Shown piece after piece: positions 48,027 through 57,022 of a DNA stretch of 64,000 bases (within the stretch, counting starts at the first letter, position 1; the number at the start of each line of letters is the position of its first letter). Below the pieces are notes generated by a model that searched no databases, had not been told where the DNA came from, and saw nothing but the letters and a program-made list of their open reading frames with translations. The translations under genes were made by a program, and so were the position numbers. The DNA is from Sphingomonas sp. YR710 (GTDB lineage: Bacteria; Pseudomonadota; Alphaproteobacteria; Sphingomonadales; Sphingomonadaceae), in NCBI RefSeq assembly GCF_900101455.1, contig NZ_FMZJ01000004.1, forward strand, positions 62,001-126,000, read 5' to 3'.

Positions 48027-48808
48027 GCGGGTTCGGCGCGAACGACGATCGACACGCCATCCCCTGCGGTCGCAACATGCCGCCGGACGCCGACACGCTT
48101 CAGGAACAGCCACAGCGCCTCGACATGAATGCCGGCGACCACCTTGAACGTCAGGAGCGGGTGCTTAAGAAACGCCTTCAGCAGATTGCCGTCGCTGAAT
48201 GGCTGACGGTTTCCCGAAAAAGCCGCGACGATCAGCGGACCGTGCGCATCGCCGCCCGCCACGACCACTTTCGTGCGCTCGCCCGGTGGGTCGACGGTGA
48301 AATCATAACGCATGTCGATGTCCATGAAAGGCGAAACATAGAAGCATTTGTCACACGATTGCCTGATCGTCGCCGCCGCGCCATCGGGCACCGGGATCAC
48401 ATAGCTGTGTCGTTCCTTGAAGGTATTGGTCACTTCATAGACGATCGTCGACAGCGATCCGTCCATCCGGTGGCAGAACCACACCGAAATCGGATTGAAG
48501 ACATGACCCAGCATACGCGGCATCGTCAGCAAACGGATCGGGCCGCCATCCGGTTCCCGCCCCGCCCGGCGCATCAACGCCTCGATCTGCGGACGCAGCG
48601 GCGTTCCCGATCGATCGCCGAAATCCTTGTCATGGAAAGAGAAGAGATTGAACCGGTTGCGCGAGAACAGGCGCTGCCCGGCCGCCAGAGCATCGATTTC
48701 GTCCAGGTCGAACAGGCATTGGAAAATGCGGTAGTGCAGCCGATGCACGCGCGGGCGGAACCGCTGATGGAACACGGTGCCGGGATAGATGGCCGATTGC
48801 CAGGACAT
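48023..48808 (-). CDS. DUF1365 family protein
   Basis: 261 residues beginning MSWQSAIYPGTVFHQRFRPRVHRLHYRIFQCLFDLDEID, the family hallmark. Further motifs are LLTMPRMLGHVFNPISVWFCH, VYEVTNTFKERHSYV, KCFYVSPFMDIDMRYDF and LLTFKVVAGIHVEALWLFLKRV. Family members travel with an FAD oxidoreductase and a cyclopropane-synthase-type methyltransferase, as here, and are thought to help modify unsaturated fatty acids. The biochemical role is unproven. The start lies 8 bp from palindromic element G, whose GGGGAGGGATT end is the only plausible Shine-Dalgarno. Confidence 0.88.
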   Translation of the reverse strand: MSWQSAIYPGTVFHQRFRPRVHRLHYRIFQCLFDLDEIDALAAGQRLFSRNRFNLFSFHDKDFGDRSGTPLRPQIEALMRRAGREPDGGPIRLLTMPRMLGHVFNPISVWFCHRMDGSLSTIVYEVTNTFKERHSYVIPVPDGAAATIRQSCDKCFYVSPFMDIDMRYDFTVDPPGERTKVVVAGGDAHGPLIVAAFSGNRQPFSDGNLLKAFLKHPLLTFKVVAGIHVEALWLFLKRVGVRRHVATAGDGVSIVVRAEPA

Positions 48809-48816
48809 AATATCTC

Positions 48817-48976
48817 AATCCCTCCCCGAGATTGCTCGGGGAGGGGGACCGCCCGCAGGGTGGTGGAGGGGGATGCGCGACATTCGAGCACGCGAAGATG
48901 TCGAGGATGAGAGTTCGGGATTGCCCCTCCACCGCCTTCGGCGGTCCCCCTCCCCGAGCAAGCTCGGGGAGGAATT
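48817..48976. repeat. Palindromic element G between the FAD oxidoreductase and DUF1365 genes
   Basis: 160 bp. Arms start AATCCCTCCCCGAGATTGCT (left) and AATTCCTCCCCGAGCTTGCT (right, reversed), and continue GGGGAGGGGGACCGC..GGTGGAGGGG as in element D. The inner stems ACCGCCC/GGGTGGT and ACCGCC/GGCGGT differ but each can pair. It spans nearly the whole gap between the two genes. Confidence 0.86.
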
Positions 48977-48993
48977 AGAAGGTCGTAAACCTA

Positions 48994-50349
48994 TCACGCC
49001 GCCACACCCAACGATGCCGGTGCTAGCTCCATCGACAGGCGACCGTTCGGTTGGGCGACCGTCCAGGGCCGCCGGGCGCCCAACATCTCGGCGACGGCAA
49101 GCCCGGCCTGCAAGCCGTCCTCATGGAACCCTGCCCCCAGATGCGCGCCGCAGTACCAGGTGTTGCGCATGCCCTGGATCGCCCAGATGTCGCGCTGGGC
49201 GTTGAGCGCGGCCCTGTCGAAAATGGGATGCTCGAAAGTCGCGCGATTGATCTCATGGCCAGCGCCGATTGCGCGATTGGGGTTGAGCGTAACGATCAGC
49301 GGGCGCTTGGTCGCGAAACCCTGCAGCCGGTTCATCCAATAGCTCACGCACAGATCGCCGGTCGCATCATTGGCATGGCGGCGGCCGAAATAGTTCCACG
49401 CCCCCCACAAGGCCCGCCGCTTCGGCATCAAGGCAGGATCGTCATGAAGCACACCGATATTGGTGCTGTAGCGGAACGCACTGAGCAGTTCGCTTTCCTG
49501 CGGGCTCGGATCGCCGAGCATTGCCAGCGCCTGATTGCCGTGAGAGGCGATCACCACCTGATCGAATTGATCCACATGCCCCGCCTTGTCGGTGATCGTC
49601 ACCCGGCCAGCCTTGCGTTCGATATGCGCCACCGGTGTTCCAAGGCGCAGTTCCCCTGCAAAATCGGCGAGCAATTTGTCGACGTAGGTCCGGCTCCCGC
49701 CGATCACCGTGCGCCATTTCGGGCGGCTGCCGAGATTGAGCAGACCGTGATTGTCGCAGAAGCGCACGAACGCCTCGGCCGGGTAGTCGAGCAGCAGTTG
49801 CGCCGGCGCCGACCAGATCGCCGCCGCCATCGGCAGCAGGTGATCGTCGCGAAATGCATCGCCATACCGGCCCTGCTCGAGCATTTGGCCCAAGGTCATG
49901 TCGCCAAAGCCGCCGATCCCGGCCGCCGCCTCGCGATAGAAGCGCACCAGGTTGCGCAGCATCGACCAGAAGCGCGCCGAAAACAGATTGGAGGGCTGGG
50001 CAAACAACTGCCAAATTCGGTCGCCAGCGGCATATTCAAGCTTGCCGTCGTCGAGCGACACAGCAAAACTCATATCGGTCACGCGCGCGGGGGCGCCCAG
50101 ATGCTCCAGCATAGCGATCAGATTGGGATAGGTGCGATCGTTGAAGACGATGAAGCCGGTATCGACGCCCAGGGTCGTTCCGTCGCCCATCGGCACGTCG
50201 ATCGTGCGGCTATGCCCGCCGGGGCGATCCTCGGCCTCATACAGGACGACATCATTGCTCTTGGCGAGTAGCCATGCCGCCGAGAGCCCCGTGACGCCGC
50301 TCCCGATGATGGCAATACGCTGCCCGCTTGCCCGTCCCTGGACCATCAT
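48994..50349 (-). CDS. FAD/NAD(P)-binding amine-oxidase-like oxidoreductase
   Basis: 451 residues; two adjacent ATGs (50349 and 50346) are both possible starts. The Rossmann motif IAIIGSGVTGLSAAWLLAKSNDVVLYEAEDRPGGHSRTIDV is unmistakable. LGVDTGFIVFNDRTYPNLIAMLEHLGA, YVDKLLADFAGELRLGTPVAHIERK, VVIASHGNQALAMLGDPSPQE and the C-terminal NTWYCGAHLGAGFHEDGLQAGLAVAEML complete the family found next to DUF1365 and CFA-type methyltransferases. It probably desaturates or oxidises a membrane fatty acid. First gene of the minus-strand operon. Confidence 0.88.
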   Translation of the reverse strand: MMVQGRASGQRIAIIGSGVTGLSAAWLLAKSNDVVLYEAEDRPGGHSRTIDVPMGDGTTLGVDTGFIVFNDRTYPNLIAMLEHLGAPARVTDMSFAVSLDDGKLEYAAGDRIWQLFAQPSNLFSARFWSMLRNLVRFYREAAAGIGGFGDMTLGQMLEQGRYGDAFRDDHLLPMAAAIWSAPAQLLLDYPAEAFVRFCDNHGLLNLGSRPKWRTVIGGSRTYVDKLLADFAGELRLGTPVAHIERKAGRVTITDKAGHVDQFDQVVIASHGNQALAMLGDPSPQESELLSAFRYSTNIGVLHDDPALMPKRRALWGAWNYFGRRHANDATGDLCVSYWMNRLQGFATKRPLIVTLNPNRAIGAGHEINRATFEHPIFDRAALNAQRDIWAIQGMRNTWYCGAHLGAGFHEDGLQAGLAVAEMLGARRPWTVAQPNGRLSMELAPASLGVAA

Positions 50350-50580
50350 TCCCCCCGCTAATCGCGATATGCCTTACCGATAAGGCGCTGGTCCCAGATA
50401 CGAGCGCCAACAGCCTGCGGTTGCAATATTGCCCCGATGGCCTGCTAATACCCCCGCTCCTTTCCATAAAGCGAATTCGTGGAGCGAAAATTTGTCGTGG
50501 ATCAAACCGGTACGCAACAGATTGGCCTCTTCCTCCGTACAGGCTAGGAACGGCCACATACTCTGGGGGGAGGCCATCCA
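50350..50580. promoter_or_regulatory. Divergent intergenic region of the fatty-acid-modification locus
   Basis: 231 bp between the divergent oxidoreductase and DUF1295 starts. It must hold both promoters. GGGGGGAGG lies 5-12 nt before the DUF1295 ATG as a strong Shine-Dalgarno. Minus-strand TGATCC (50504-50499) hints at a -35 for a stress sigma factor, but no matching -10 was seen. No gene is apparent. Confidence 0.4.
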
Positions 50581-51384
50581 ATGTCGGCGATTCATACGAT
50601 CCTGTGGTCCGCGATCATTCTGGTGGCGATGATGTCGATTGCCTGGGCGGTTCAGAAGCGAACCCACCAATCGGGCTGGGCGGACGTGTTCTGGTCCTTC
50701 GCGATCGGCTTCGGGGGCGTGATGGCCGCATTGCTGCCCATGAGCAGCGCTCCGCTCGCCCGGCAGATGCTGGTGACCGTGATGGTCACCTTCTGGTCGG
50801 TCAGGCTTGGTCATCACATCATGACCCGGACCTTCGCGGCGAAATATGAGGATCCGCGCTATGCCGATCTGCGCAAACAATGGGGCAAGCATTTCCAGTT
50901 CCGGCTGTTCCTGTTCCTGCAGATCCAGGCACTTTGCGGCCTCGGCCTCGTCGTCAGCGTCTTCGCAGCCGCGCAGCGGCCCGGCGTCTCGCCTTCCGCC
51001 GCCGATATCGCCGGCTTGATCATCCTGATCGTTTCCGTGGTCGGCGAAGGGGTCGCAGACCGCCAGTTGCGCACCTTCACCGCCGACAAAGCCAATCATG
51101 GCAAGGTCTGCGACGTCGGTCTCTGGTCATGGTCGCGTCACCCCAATTACTTCTTCGAGTGGCTAGGCTGGGTCGCCTATCCGATCATTGCGATCGATCC
51201 TTCGGGCGCCTGGTGGCAGGGCTGGCTGGCGCTGATCGGCCCGGTCATGATGTACTGGCTGCTTGTCTATGCCTCCGGGATCCCCCCGCTCGAGGCGCAT
51301 ATGCTGCGATCCCGCGGCGATGCGTTCCGCTTTTACATGGCGCGCACCAGCGCCTTTTTCCCCCTCCCACCCAGGAAGAATTGA
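50581..51384 (+). CDS. DUF1295 family membrane protein (steroid 5-alpha-reductase-like fold)
   Basis: 267 residues with about six hydrophobic segments. AVQKRTHQSGWADVFWSFAIG, MTRTFAAKYEDPRYADLRKQWG, LRTFTADKANHGKVCDVGLWSWSRHPNYFFEWLGWVAYP and MLRSRGDAFRFYMARTSAFFP are diagnostic. The C-terminal HPNYFFEW block is the conserved 5-alpha-reductase/isoprenylcysteine-methyltransferase-like site that binds NADPH or SAM in relatives. It probably reduces or otherwise alters a lipid substrate in the inner membrane. The stop overlaps the methyltransferase ATG (TGATG). Confidence 0.87.
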   Translation: MSAIHTILWSAIILVAMMSIAWAVQKRTHQSGWADVFWSFAIGFGGVMAALLPMSSAPLARQMLVTVMVTFWSVRLGHHIMTRTFAAKYEDPRYADLRKQWGKHFQFRLFLFLQIQALCGLGLVVSVFAAAQRPGVSPSAADIAGLIILIVSVVGEGVADRQLRTFTADKANHGKVCDVGLWSWSRHPNYFFEWLGWVAYPIIAIDPSGAWWQGWLALIGPVMMYWLLVYASGIPPLEAHMLRSRGDAFRFYMARTSAFFPLPPRKN

Positions 51385-52409
51385 TGGACCTGATTGCTGC
51401 CGCCACCAATGCCGTCGAGCGGCTCCCTTTGCCCGACGCCGTGACCCTTGCCGGCATCCAATTCCTATGCAGCCGCACCCAGCGCAAGCTGGAGAAACTG
51501 CCCAACGTCGAGGCCGCGTTCGCAGCGACGATGGGCGCCTATCCGATCGCCATCCATACCGAAGACGCGAACGCGCAGCATTATGAAGTGCCGCCGGCGT
51601 TTTTCGATATCTGCCTGGGGCCGCGCCGCAAATATAGCTGCTGCCTCTACGCGACGCCCGAGACGACGATCGCTGAAGCCGAAGACGCAGCGCTAGCGGC
51701 AACCGCCGAACATGCGCAGCTTGCTGACGGACAGGAGATATTGGAGCTTGGCTGCGGCTGGGGATCGCTCAGCCTCTATATGGCGGCGCGTTTCCCCAAT
51801 GCCCGGATCACCGCCGTCTCAAACTCGCATTCGCAGCGCCATCATATCCAGAAACTGGCGGCGGCGCAGGGCCTCGGCAACCTCACCGTCATCACCTGCG
51901 ACATGAACGACTTCGAGCCAGGCAACACCTTCGATCGGGTCGTCTCGGTCGAGATGTTTGAACATATGTCGAACTGGGAAGAATTGCTGACGCGGGTACG
52001 CGGGTGGTTGAAACCTGATGGCTTTCTGTTCATCCATATCTTCACCCACGATCGCGCAAGCTACCGCTTCGACCATTCGGACAAGTCCGACTGGATCGCC
52101 CAGCATTTTTTCACGGGCGGAATCATGCCGAGCCACGGCCTGATCCGCCACTTCCCGAATCTGTTCACGGTGGACGAGGAATGGCGCTGGAACGGCAAGA
52201 ACTATGCCCGCACCGCCTTCGATTGGCTCGACCGGTTGGACCGCAATATCGGCGCGGTCAGGCCGATCCTGGAGAAGACCTACGGCAAGGACGCGAAGCT
52301 GTGGGAACGGCGCTGGCGGCTATTCTTCCTGGCGACCGCAGGGCTGTTTGGTTTTGACGATGGCAAGCCGTGGGCGGTGAGCCATTACCGGCTGAAGCCG
52401 GCGGCGTAA
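51384..52409 (+). CDS. Cyclopropane-fatty-acid-synthase-type SAM methyltransferase
   Basis: 341 residues; the ATG at 51384 overlaps the DUF1295 stop and has AGGAAG inside that gene as Shine-Dalgarno. HYEVPPAFFDICLGPRRKYSCCLYATPETTIAEAEDAAL is the CFA-synthase lipid/substrate region. ILELGCGWGSLSLYMAARFP binds SAM, and VVSVEMFEHMSNWEELL and KPDGFLFIHIFTHD follow. The protein lacks the N-terminal domain of E. coli Cfa. The set of DUF1365, FAD oxidoreductase and this enzyme resembles loci for methylated or furan fatty acids, so the product may be a methylated acyl chain rather than a simple cyclopropane ring. Confidence 0.88.
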   Translation: MDLIAAATNAVERLPLPDAVTLAGIQFLCSRTQRKLEKLPNVEAAFAATMGAYPIAIHTEDANAQHYEVPPAFFDICLGPRRKYSCCLYATPETTIAEAEDAALAATAEHAQLADGQEILELGCGWGSLSLYMAARFPNARITAVSNSHSQRHHIQKLAAAQGLGNLTVITCDMNDFEPGNTFDRVVSVEMFEHMSNWEELLTRVRGWLKPDGFLFIHIFTHDRASYRFDHSDKSDWIAQHFFTGGIMPSHGLIRHFPNLFTVDEEWRWNGKNYARTAFDWLDRLDRNIGAVRPILEKTYGKDAKLWERRWRLFFLATAGLFGFDDGKPWAVSHYRLKPAA

Positions 52410-52413
52410 AACT

Positions 52414-52632
52414 CCCTCGCCCTTGCTTGCGGGGAGAGGGATGTCCGAACGCATTGACAGGGAGAGGGGGCAGTGCTGGAGATTTCGTCGCGAACCTCTT
52501 CCGCACGGGCCCCTCTCCCAACTAGCATCGCCAAGAGGCCGGGTCGATCGTGCCCCCGGGCACGATCTGCGGGATGCCGGGGGCACTCCGCACCCGGCCC
52601 CTTGGCGATGCTCCCCCTAGAGGGGGCGAGGG
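52414..52632. repeat. Palindromic element H with a nested second palindrome
   Basis: 219 bp filling the gap between the convergent methyltransferase and GFA genes. The ends CCCTCGCCC and GGGCGAGGG match element B, and the left arm repeats B's GGGGAGAGGG and GGGAGAGGGGGCAGTG. Without the nested part it would be about 130 bp, the normal size. It reaches to 1 bp before the GFA stop. Confidence 0.84.
52524..52612. repeat. Palindrome nested in the right arm of element H
   Basis: 89 bp. Outer arms of 21 bp at 52524-52544 and 52592-52612 pair with one mismatch (both start AGCATCGCCAAG in their own orientation). Inside, GATCGTGCCC and GGGCACGATC (52546-52567) form a perfect hairpin. The sequence is unlike the CCCTC/GAGGG families. 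It splits element H's right arm between CCCAACT and CCCCCTAG. Confidence 0.8.
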
Positions 52633-52633
52633 C

Positions 52634-53008
52634 TTATTTTGCGAGCCCCGCCTTGCCCTTCTCCCAATCGCGCCCGTCGAACGGTACGATCCGCACGTCG
52701 AGGCCATGTCCTTGGTCCAGGCAGCGCAGGTTGATGCTGATGCCATCCGGATGCGAACGCGGGCGATAGAAGCTCTTGATGCCGCATTGGGTGCAGAAGA
52801 TGTGGCGCGCCTTGCCGCTGCCGAAGCGGTACGTGGTCGTGTCGCGCTGGCCTTCGATCAGGCGGAACTTCGTCTCCGGCACGATCAGGTGGAGATAGCC
52901 CGTCATCGAGCATATCGAACAATTGCAGTCGAGAATGTCGACCGGCCCTTCCGGAACCTCAGCCTCGAACTGCACCAATCCGCAATGGCAGCCGCCGGTG
53001 ACGATCAT
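52634..53008 (-). CDS. GFA/CENP-V family zinc protein (glutathione-dependent formaldehyde-activating-like)
   Basis: 124 residues from the ATG at 53008. Zinc-binding cysteines sit in GGCHCGLVQF, LDCNCSICSMTGY and HIFCTQCGIKSFY, the two sites of the GFA fold, and the domain fills the whole protein. Gfa proteins bind glutathione adducts, but most family members have unknown substrates. It is 5 bp after the DUF2177 gene, so co-transcribed. Confidence 0.87.
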   Translation of the reverse strand: MIVTGGCHCGLVQFEAEVPEGPVDILDCNCSICSMTGYLHLIVPETKFRLIEGQRDTTTYRFGSGKARHIFCTQCGIKSFYRPRSHPDGISINLRCLDQGHGLDVRIVPFDGRDWEKGKAGLAK

Positions 53009-53013
53009 CGATC

Positions 53014-53424
53014 TTACCGCCGAAAAATCGCGCTGGTGATCAGATAACCGCCGGTTCCGCCGACCGCTGACAGCACTGTGCCCCATGCCATATCCATGAT
53101 CGTGATCCGGTTGCTCCACACGCTGAGCGTCGCCTGGTTGGTGAGATCATAGGTCGCATAAGCACAAAAGCCGAGCACGGCACCGTTCACCAGCGCAGTT
53201 TGCCACCGGCCCGACTTAAAGGCAGGCGCGACAGAGAAATAGACCACACCGACAATATAGATGACGTAGAACAGAATGGCCGGAACGATCCGAAGCCCGT
53301 GATTGGGTAACCGCAGCGGCTCGATCGCCTGGTACACCGTCGGCCCCATCTGGGTGAGCCAGATAGAATCCAGTGCCGCCACCACGATGACGGTCATGAA
53401 ATAGGCTGTCACGTAACGCGCCAT
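53014..53424 (-). CDS. DUF2177 family membrane protein
   Basis: 136 residues from the ATG at 53424, with GAGGAG seven nt upstream. Four hydrophobic segments. MARYVTAYFMTVIVVAALDSIWLTQMGPTVYQ, AILFYVIYIVGVVYFSVAPA and FCAYATYDLTNQATLSVW ... DMAWGTVLSA are typical. DUF2177 genes are often found in the same loci as DUF1365 and CFA-type methyltransferases, which supports membership of this fatty-acid-modification locus. No enzyme activity is known. Confidence 0.87.
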   Translation of the reverse strand: MARYVTAYFMTVIVVAALDSIWLTQMGPTVYQAIEPLRLPNHGLRIVPAILFYVIYIVGVVYFSVAPAFKSGRWQTALVNGAVLGFCAYATYDLTNQATLSVWSNRITIMDMAWGTVLSAVGGTGGYLITSAIFRR

Positions 53425-53570
53425 CGTTTTCTCCTCTCGACTTCGTTTCGTGCCCATCATGGACGACGCGGCGGGGAAGGTCACGCCTTATCCCTTGTCT
53501 TTGTCGGCGAAGGCAGCGATCAACGCCCCGCCGCGGCTCTGCGGCCTCGACGACCGCCACCGGAAGACAG

Positions 53571-54800
53571 ATGACCGCATCACCCAATCCCAAAAGCGCC
53601 GTGATCTTCATCGTGCTGACCATCCTGATCGACGCGATCGGCTTCGGCATCATCATTCCGGTACTGCCCAAGCTGGTTATGCAACTCGGCCATGTCGATC
53701 TCGCCACCGCGACCCGGATCGGCGGCTGGCTGGCCGCGGTCTATGCGATAACCCAGTTCGTCTGCGGGCCGCTGGTCGGCAATCTCGGCGATCGGTTTGG
53801 GCGTCGGCCGGTGCTGTTGCTCGCGCTGAGCGGCTTTGCCGTCGATTATCTGGTGCTCGGTTTTGCACCCAGCGTGGGATGGTTGTTTGCCGGCCGGCTG
53901 GTGGCGGGCATCTTCGGCGCCTCGTTCGGCCCGGCAACCGCTGCGCTTGCGGACATCTCCGCACCGGAGGAGCGCGCGAAGCGCTTCGGGCTCGTCGGCG
54001 CGGCGTTCGGCATCGGCTTCATTATCGGCCCGGCCGCGGGCGGCTTCCTCGGCGAGATCAGCCCGCGCGCGCCATTCTATGCGGCGGCGGCGCTATGCGG
54101 ATGCAATTTTCTGTTCGGCCTGTTGGTGTTTCCCGAGACCCTGGCCCCGGCCAACCGGCGCGTGTTCGATCTGGCGCGGGCTAATCCGGTCGGGGCACTC
54201 CTGTCGGTGCGGCACATGCCGGGCCTGTTGGGGCTGGCGGGCATATTGCTGCTCTGGAACGTCGCCAGCATGATCTATCCGGCGACCTGGTCCTATTTCT
54301 CGATCGCCCAATATGGCTGGTCGAGCAGCATGATCGGCGCCTCTTTGGCCTTTGTCGGCGTGTCGATGGTGATCGTGCAAGGAACGGTGCTGGGCCGCGT
54401 CGTCAAGGCGGTCGGGGAACGGCGCGCAGCAATGCTGGGCATTGGCACCGCCGCCACTGTCTATGCGATCCTGGCATTCAATCATAGCGCCGCGCTGGCC
54501 TTCCCGATCTTGGGCATATCGGCGCTGCAGGGCCTCGTGCAACCTTCGCTTACCGCACTGATGTCGAAGCGGGCCCCGGCGGACGCGCAGGGCGAGATGC
54601 AAGGCTTTATCGGCAGTCTCAACGCGATCGGATCGATCGCAGCGCCGTTGCTGTTCAACCCCGTGCTGGCGACCTTTACCGCCATCGATGCACCGGTCCG
54701 TTTCCCCGGCGCAGCCTTCCTGATAGCGAGCGGATTTGGCATCGCCGCCCTCGCCGCGCTGGCGGTCACCCATCAACGCGCGAAAACGCGAGCCTTCTAG
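53571..54800 (+). CDS. TetA-like MFS efflux transporter
   Basis: 409 residues, twelve hydrophobic segments. The N-terminal [28 protein letters not shown] and the cytoplasmic loop motif [17 protein letters not shown] match the Tet(A)/(C) class (TCR/Tet family), followed by the [21 protein letters not shown] motif C region. It exports drugs or metabolites by proton antiport. Sequence similarity to resistance determinants does not prove tetracycline export, and chromosomal sphingomonad members are common. It converges with the CinA-like gene, 2 bp between stops. Confidence 0.86.
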   Translation: MTASPNPKSAVIFIVLTILIDAIGFGIIIPVLPKLVMQLGHVDLATATRIGGWLAAVYAITQFVCGPLVGNLGDRFGRRPVLLLALSGFAVDYLVLGFAPSVGWLFAGRLVAGIFGASFGPATAALADISAPEERAKRFGLVGAAFGIGFIIGPAAGGFLGEISPRAPFYAAAALCGCNFLFGLLVFPETLAPANRRVFDLARANPVGALLSVRHMPGLLGLAGILLLWNVASMIYPATWSYFSIAQYGWSSSMIGASLAFVGVSMVIVQGTVLGRVVKAVGERRAAMLGIGTAATVYAILAFNHSAALAFPILGISALQGLVQPSLTALMSKRAPADAQGEMQGFIGSLNAIGSIAAPLLFNPVLATFTAIDAPVRFPGAAFLIASGFGIAALAALAVTHQRAKTRAF

Positions 54801-54802
54801 AC

Positions 54803-55561
54803 TCAAATTCCGTCGAGCACCGGGTCCAATCCCGTCACGGCCAGATCGCGGACCAGCGAATCGATACACGCATCGATGATCGCGATATCAGTAGACCGGA
54901 TGACGAAATTCGCACCGACCCTCCCCTCGCGGAAGAACGGATAACTGCCGATCTGGCAGCCGGCATGAGCAGCCTCGGTCCTACGCAACAGGTCCGCGAC
55001 CTCACTTTCGGCCACCCAGCAGCCAATCGTGCGCGACAGTACCGGTCGCCCCCCAGGAAGCTTGCCTGTCAGGGCATCGAGCATGAGCGCGGCGATATGG
55101 GGCACACCGGCCAGGATGAAGATATTGCCTGCGCGAATTCCGGGAGCGCCCGACATACGATTCTCGATCAGTTCAGCCCCGTCGGGCACCCGCGCCATGC
55201 GGAGCCGTGTTTCGGTTATCCCGCCGCGTGTCGCGTAATATTCTTCCAGCACGGCCCGCGCCTTGGGATGAATGACCACACCCACATCGAGCGCCGCGGC
55301 TATGGCGTCGACAGTGATATCGTCATGGGTTGGCCCAATTCCGCCCGTGGTGAACAGATAATCGTTGCGCGCCTTCAATGTTCGGACGGCCTCGCCGATT
55401 GCAGCCATATCGTCGGCAACCACGCGAACTTCGGCCAACCTGATGCCCTGCACGTTGAGCCAGGTCGCGACCTGCGCAATATTGCGATCCTGGGTTCGGC
55501 CTGATAAAATTTCGTCGCCGATGACCAGCAAGGCGGCGGTCCAGATGCGTTCCGATTCCAT
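54803..55561 (-). CDS. CinA-like protein, molybdopterin-binding (MoCF) domain only
   Basis: 252 residues from the ATG at 55561 (MESERIWTAALLVIGDEILSGRTQDRNIAQVATWLN). A MoCF domain with the FTTGGIGPTHDDITVDAIA loop, then a short C-terminal part (GVPHIAALMLDALTGKLPGG, IGSYPFFREGRVGANFVIRS). The CinA C-terminal nicotinamide-mononucleotide deamidase domain is absent. The long reverse frame that continues upstream overlaps map on the other strand and is not coding. Function: unproven, possibly pyridine-nucleotide recycling or ADP-ribose pyrophosphatase. Confidence 0.88.
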   Translation of the reverse strand: MESERIWTAALLVIGDEILSGRTQDRNIAQVATWLNVQGIRLAEVRVVADDMAAIGEAVRTLKARNDYLFTTGGIGPTHDDITVDAIAAALDVGVVIHPKARAVLEEYYATRGGITETRLRMARVPDGAELIENRMSGAPGIRAGNIFILAGVPHIAALMLDALTGKLPGGRPVLSRTIGCWVAESEVADLLRRTEAAHAGCQIGSYPFFREGRVGANFVIRSTDIAIIDACIDSLVRDLAVTGLDPVLDGI

Positions 55562-55615
55562 GCGTCGGCCATAGCGCGGCGCGGAGCGCTCGCAAAGCGC
55601 TCGAAAACTTATTAT

Positions 55616-56449
55616 ATGTGCGGCATGACAACATATGTGACAGCGGACGATACCGCAGCCTCCCGTACCGGAGCGATCAAGCTTCATGGCCCTGAAGCCT
55701 TTGCCGGCATGCGTGCGGCGGGGCGCCTCGCCGCCGAAACCCTCGACGCGCTTGTCCCCCACGTCGTTCCGGGTGTCGAAACGGCCGAACTCGATCGGAT
55801 GATTTATGACATCACGATCGCAGCGGGTGCCGTGCCGGCAACGCTGAACTATCGCGGCTACACCCATAGCTGCTGCATCAGCGTCAATCATGTCGTGTGC
55901 CATGGGATCCCCGGATCGAAGACGCTCAAGGACGGCGATATCGTCAATATCGACGTAACGCCGTTGCTCGACGGCTGGCATGGTGACAGCAGCCGGATGT
56001 TCCTGGTGGGCGATGTGCCGATCAAAGCGCGCCGTCTGGTCGACGTCACCTATGAATGCCTGATGCTGGGCATCGAACAAGCTAAGCCCGGCAAACGGCT
56101 CGGCGATATCGGCCATGCGATCCAGAGCCACGCCGAGCGACACCGCTACGGGGTTGTACGCGATTTCTGCGGCCATGGCGTCGGGCGCCTGTTCCACGAT
56201 GCACCGGAGGTCGTCCACGCCGGCCGGCCCGGCTCCGGGCCTGAACTCCGCCCCGGCATGCTGTTCACGATCGAGCCCATGATCAACATCGGCCGTCCCG
56301 ACGTGAAGATGCTCGACGATGGCTGGACAGCCGTAACGCGCGACCGTTCGCTCTCGGCTCAGTTCGAACATTCGATAGGCATCACGGAAGCCGGCTGCGA
56401 GATATTCACTCTGAGTCCCAAAGGCCTACATAAGCCGCCCTATCTGTGA
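55616..56449 (+). CDS. map: Methionine aminopeptidase type I
   Basis: 277 residues; M4 at 55625 is an alternative start. Metal ligands are visible: two Asp in VNIDVTPLLDGWHGDSSRMF, His in FCGHGVGRLFHD, Glu in FTIEPMIN and Glu in QFEHSIGITE. The substrate His lies in NHVVCHGIPG. It removes the initiator Met from nascent proteins. It is divergent from the CinA-like gene with 54 bp between. A small GCTGA...TCAGC stem-loop with six T residues follows the stop (56459-56473). Confidence 0.95.
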   Translation: MCGMTTYVTADDTAASRTGAIKLHGPEAFAGMRAAGRLAAETLDALVPHVVPGVETAELDRMIYDITIAAGAVPATLNYRGYTHSCCISVNHVVCHGIPGSKTLKDGDIVNIDVTPLLDGWHGDSSRMFLVGDVPIKARRLVDVTYECLMLGIEQAKPGKRLGDIGHAIQSHAERHRYGVVRDFCGHGVGRLFHDAPEVVHAGRPGSGPELRPGMLFTIEPMINIGRPDVKMLDDGWTAVTRDRSLSAQFEHSIGITEAGCEIFTLSPKGLHKPPYL

Positions 56450-56497
56450 GCAATAACTGCTGATTTTTTCAGCATAATTGCGATATTTGCCGCTTAA

Positions 56498-56947
<450 letters not shown>

Positions 56948-57022
56948 TCGCGCCGCGCAAGGACAGGCAAGAGCGCAACGACGCTTAATCCAACCAGTTT
57001 TCTCACGGGGAAGGCAAAGCAT

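Noticed and set aside
50495-50510. ECF11-type (RpoE/ChrR) promoter for the lipid locus
   Set aside because: Minus-strand TGATCC is present, but the sequence 18-19 bp on is CAC rather than TA-containing, and a TGATC in the DUF2177 upstream region also lacks a -10. The motif is too short to support.
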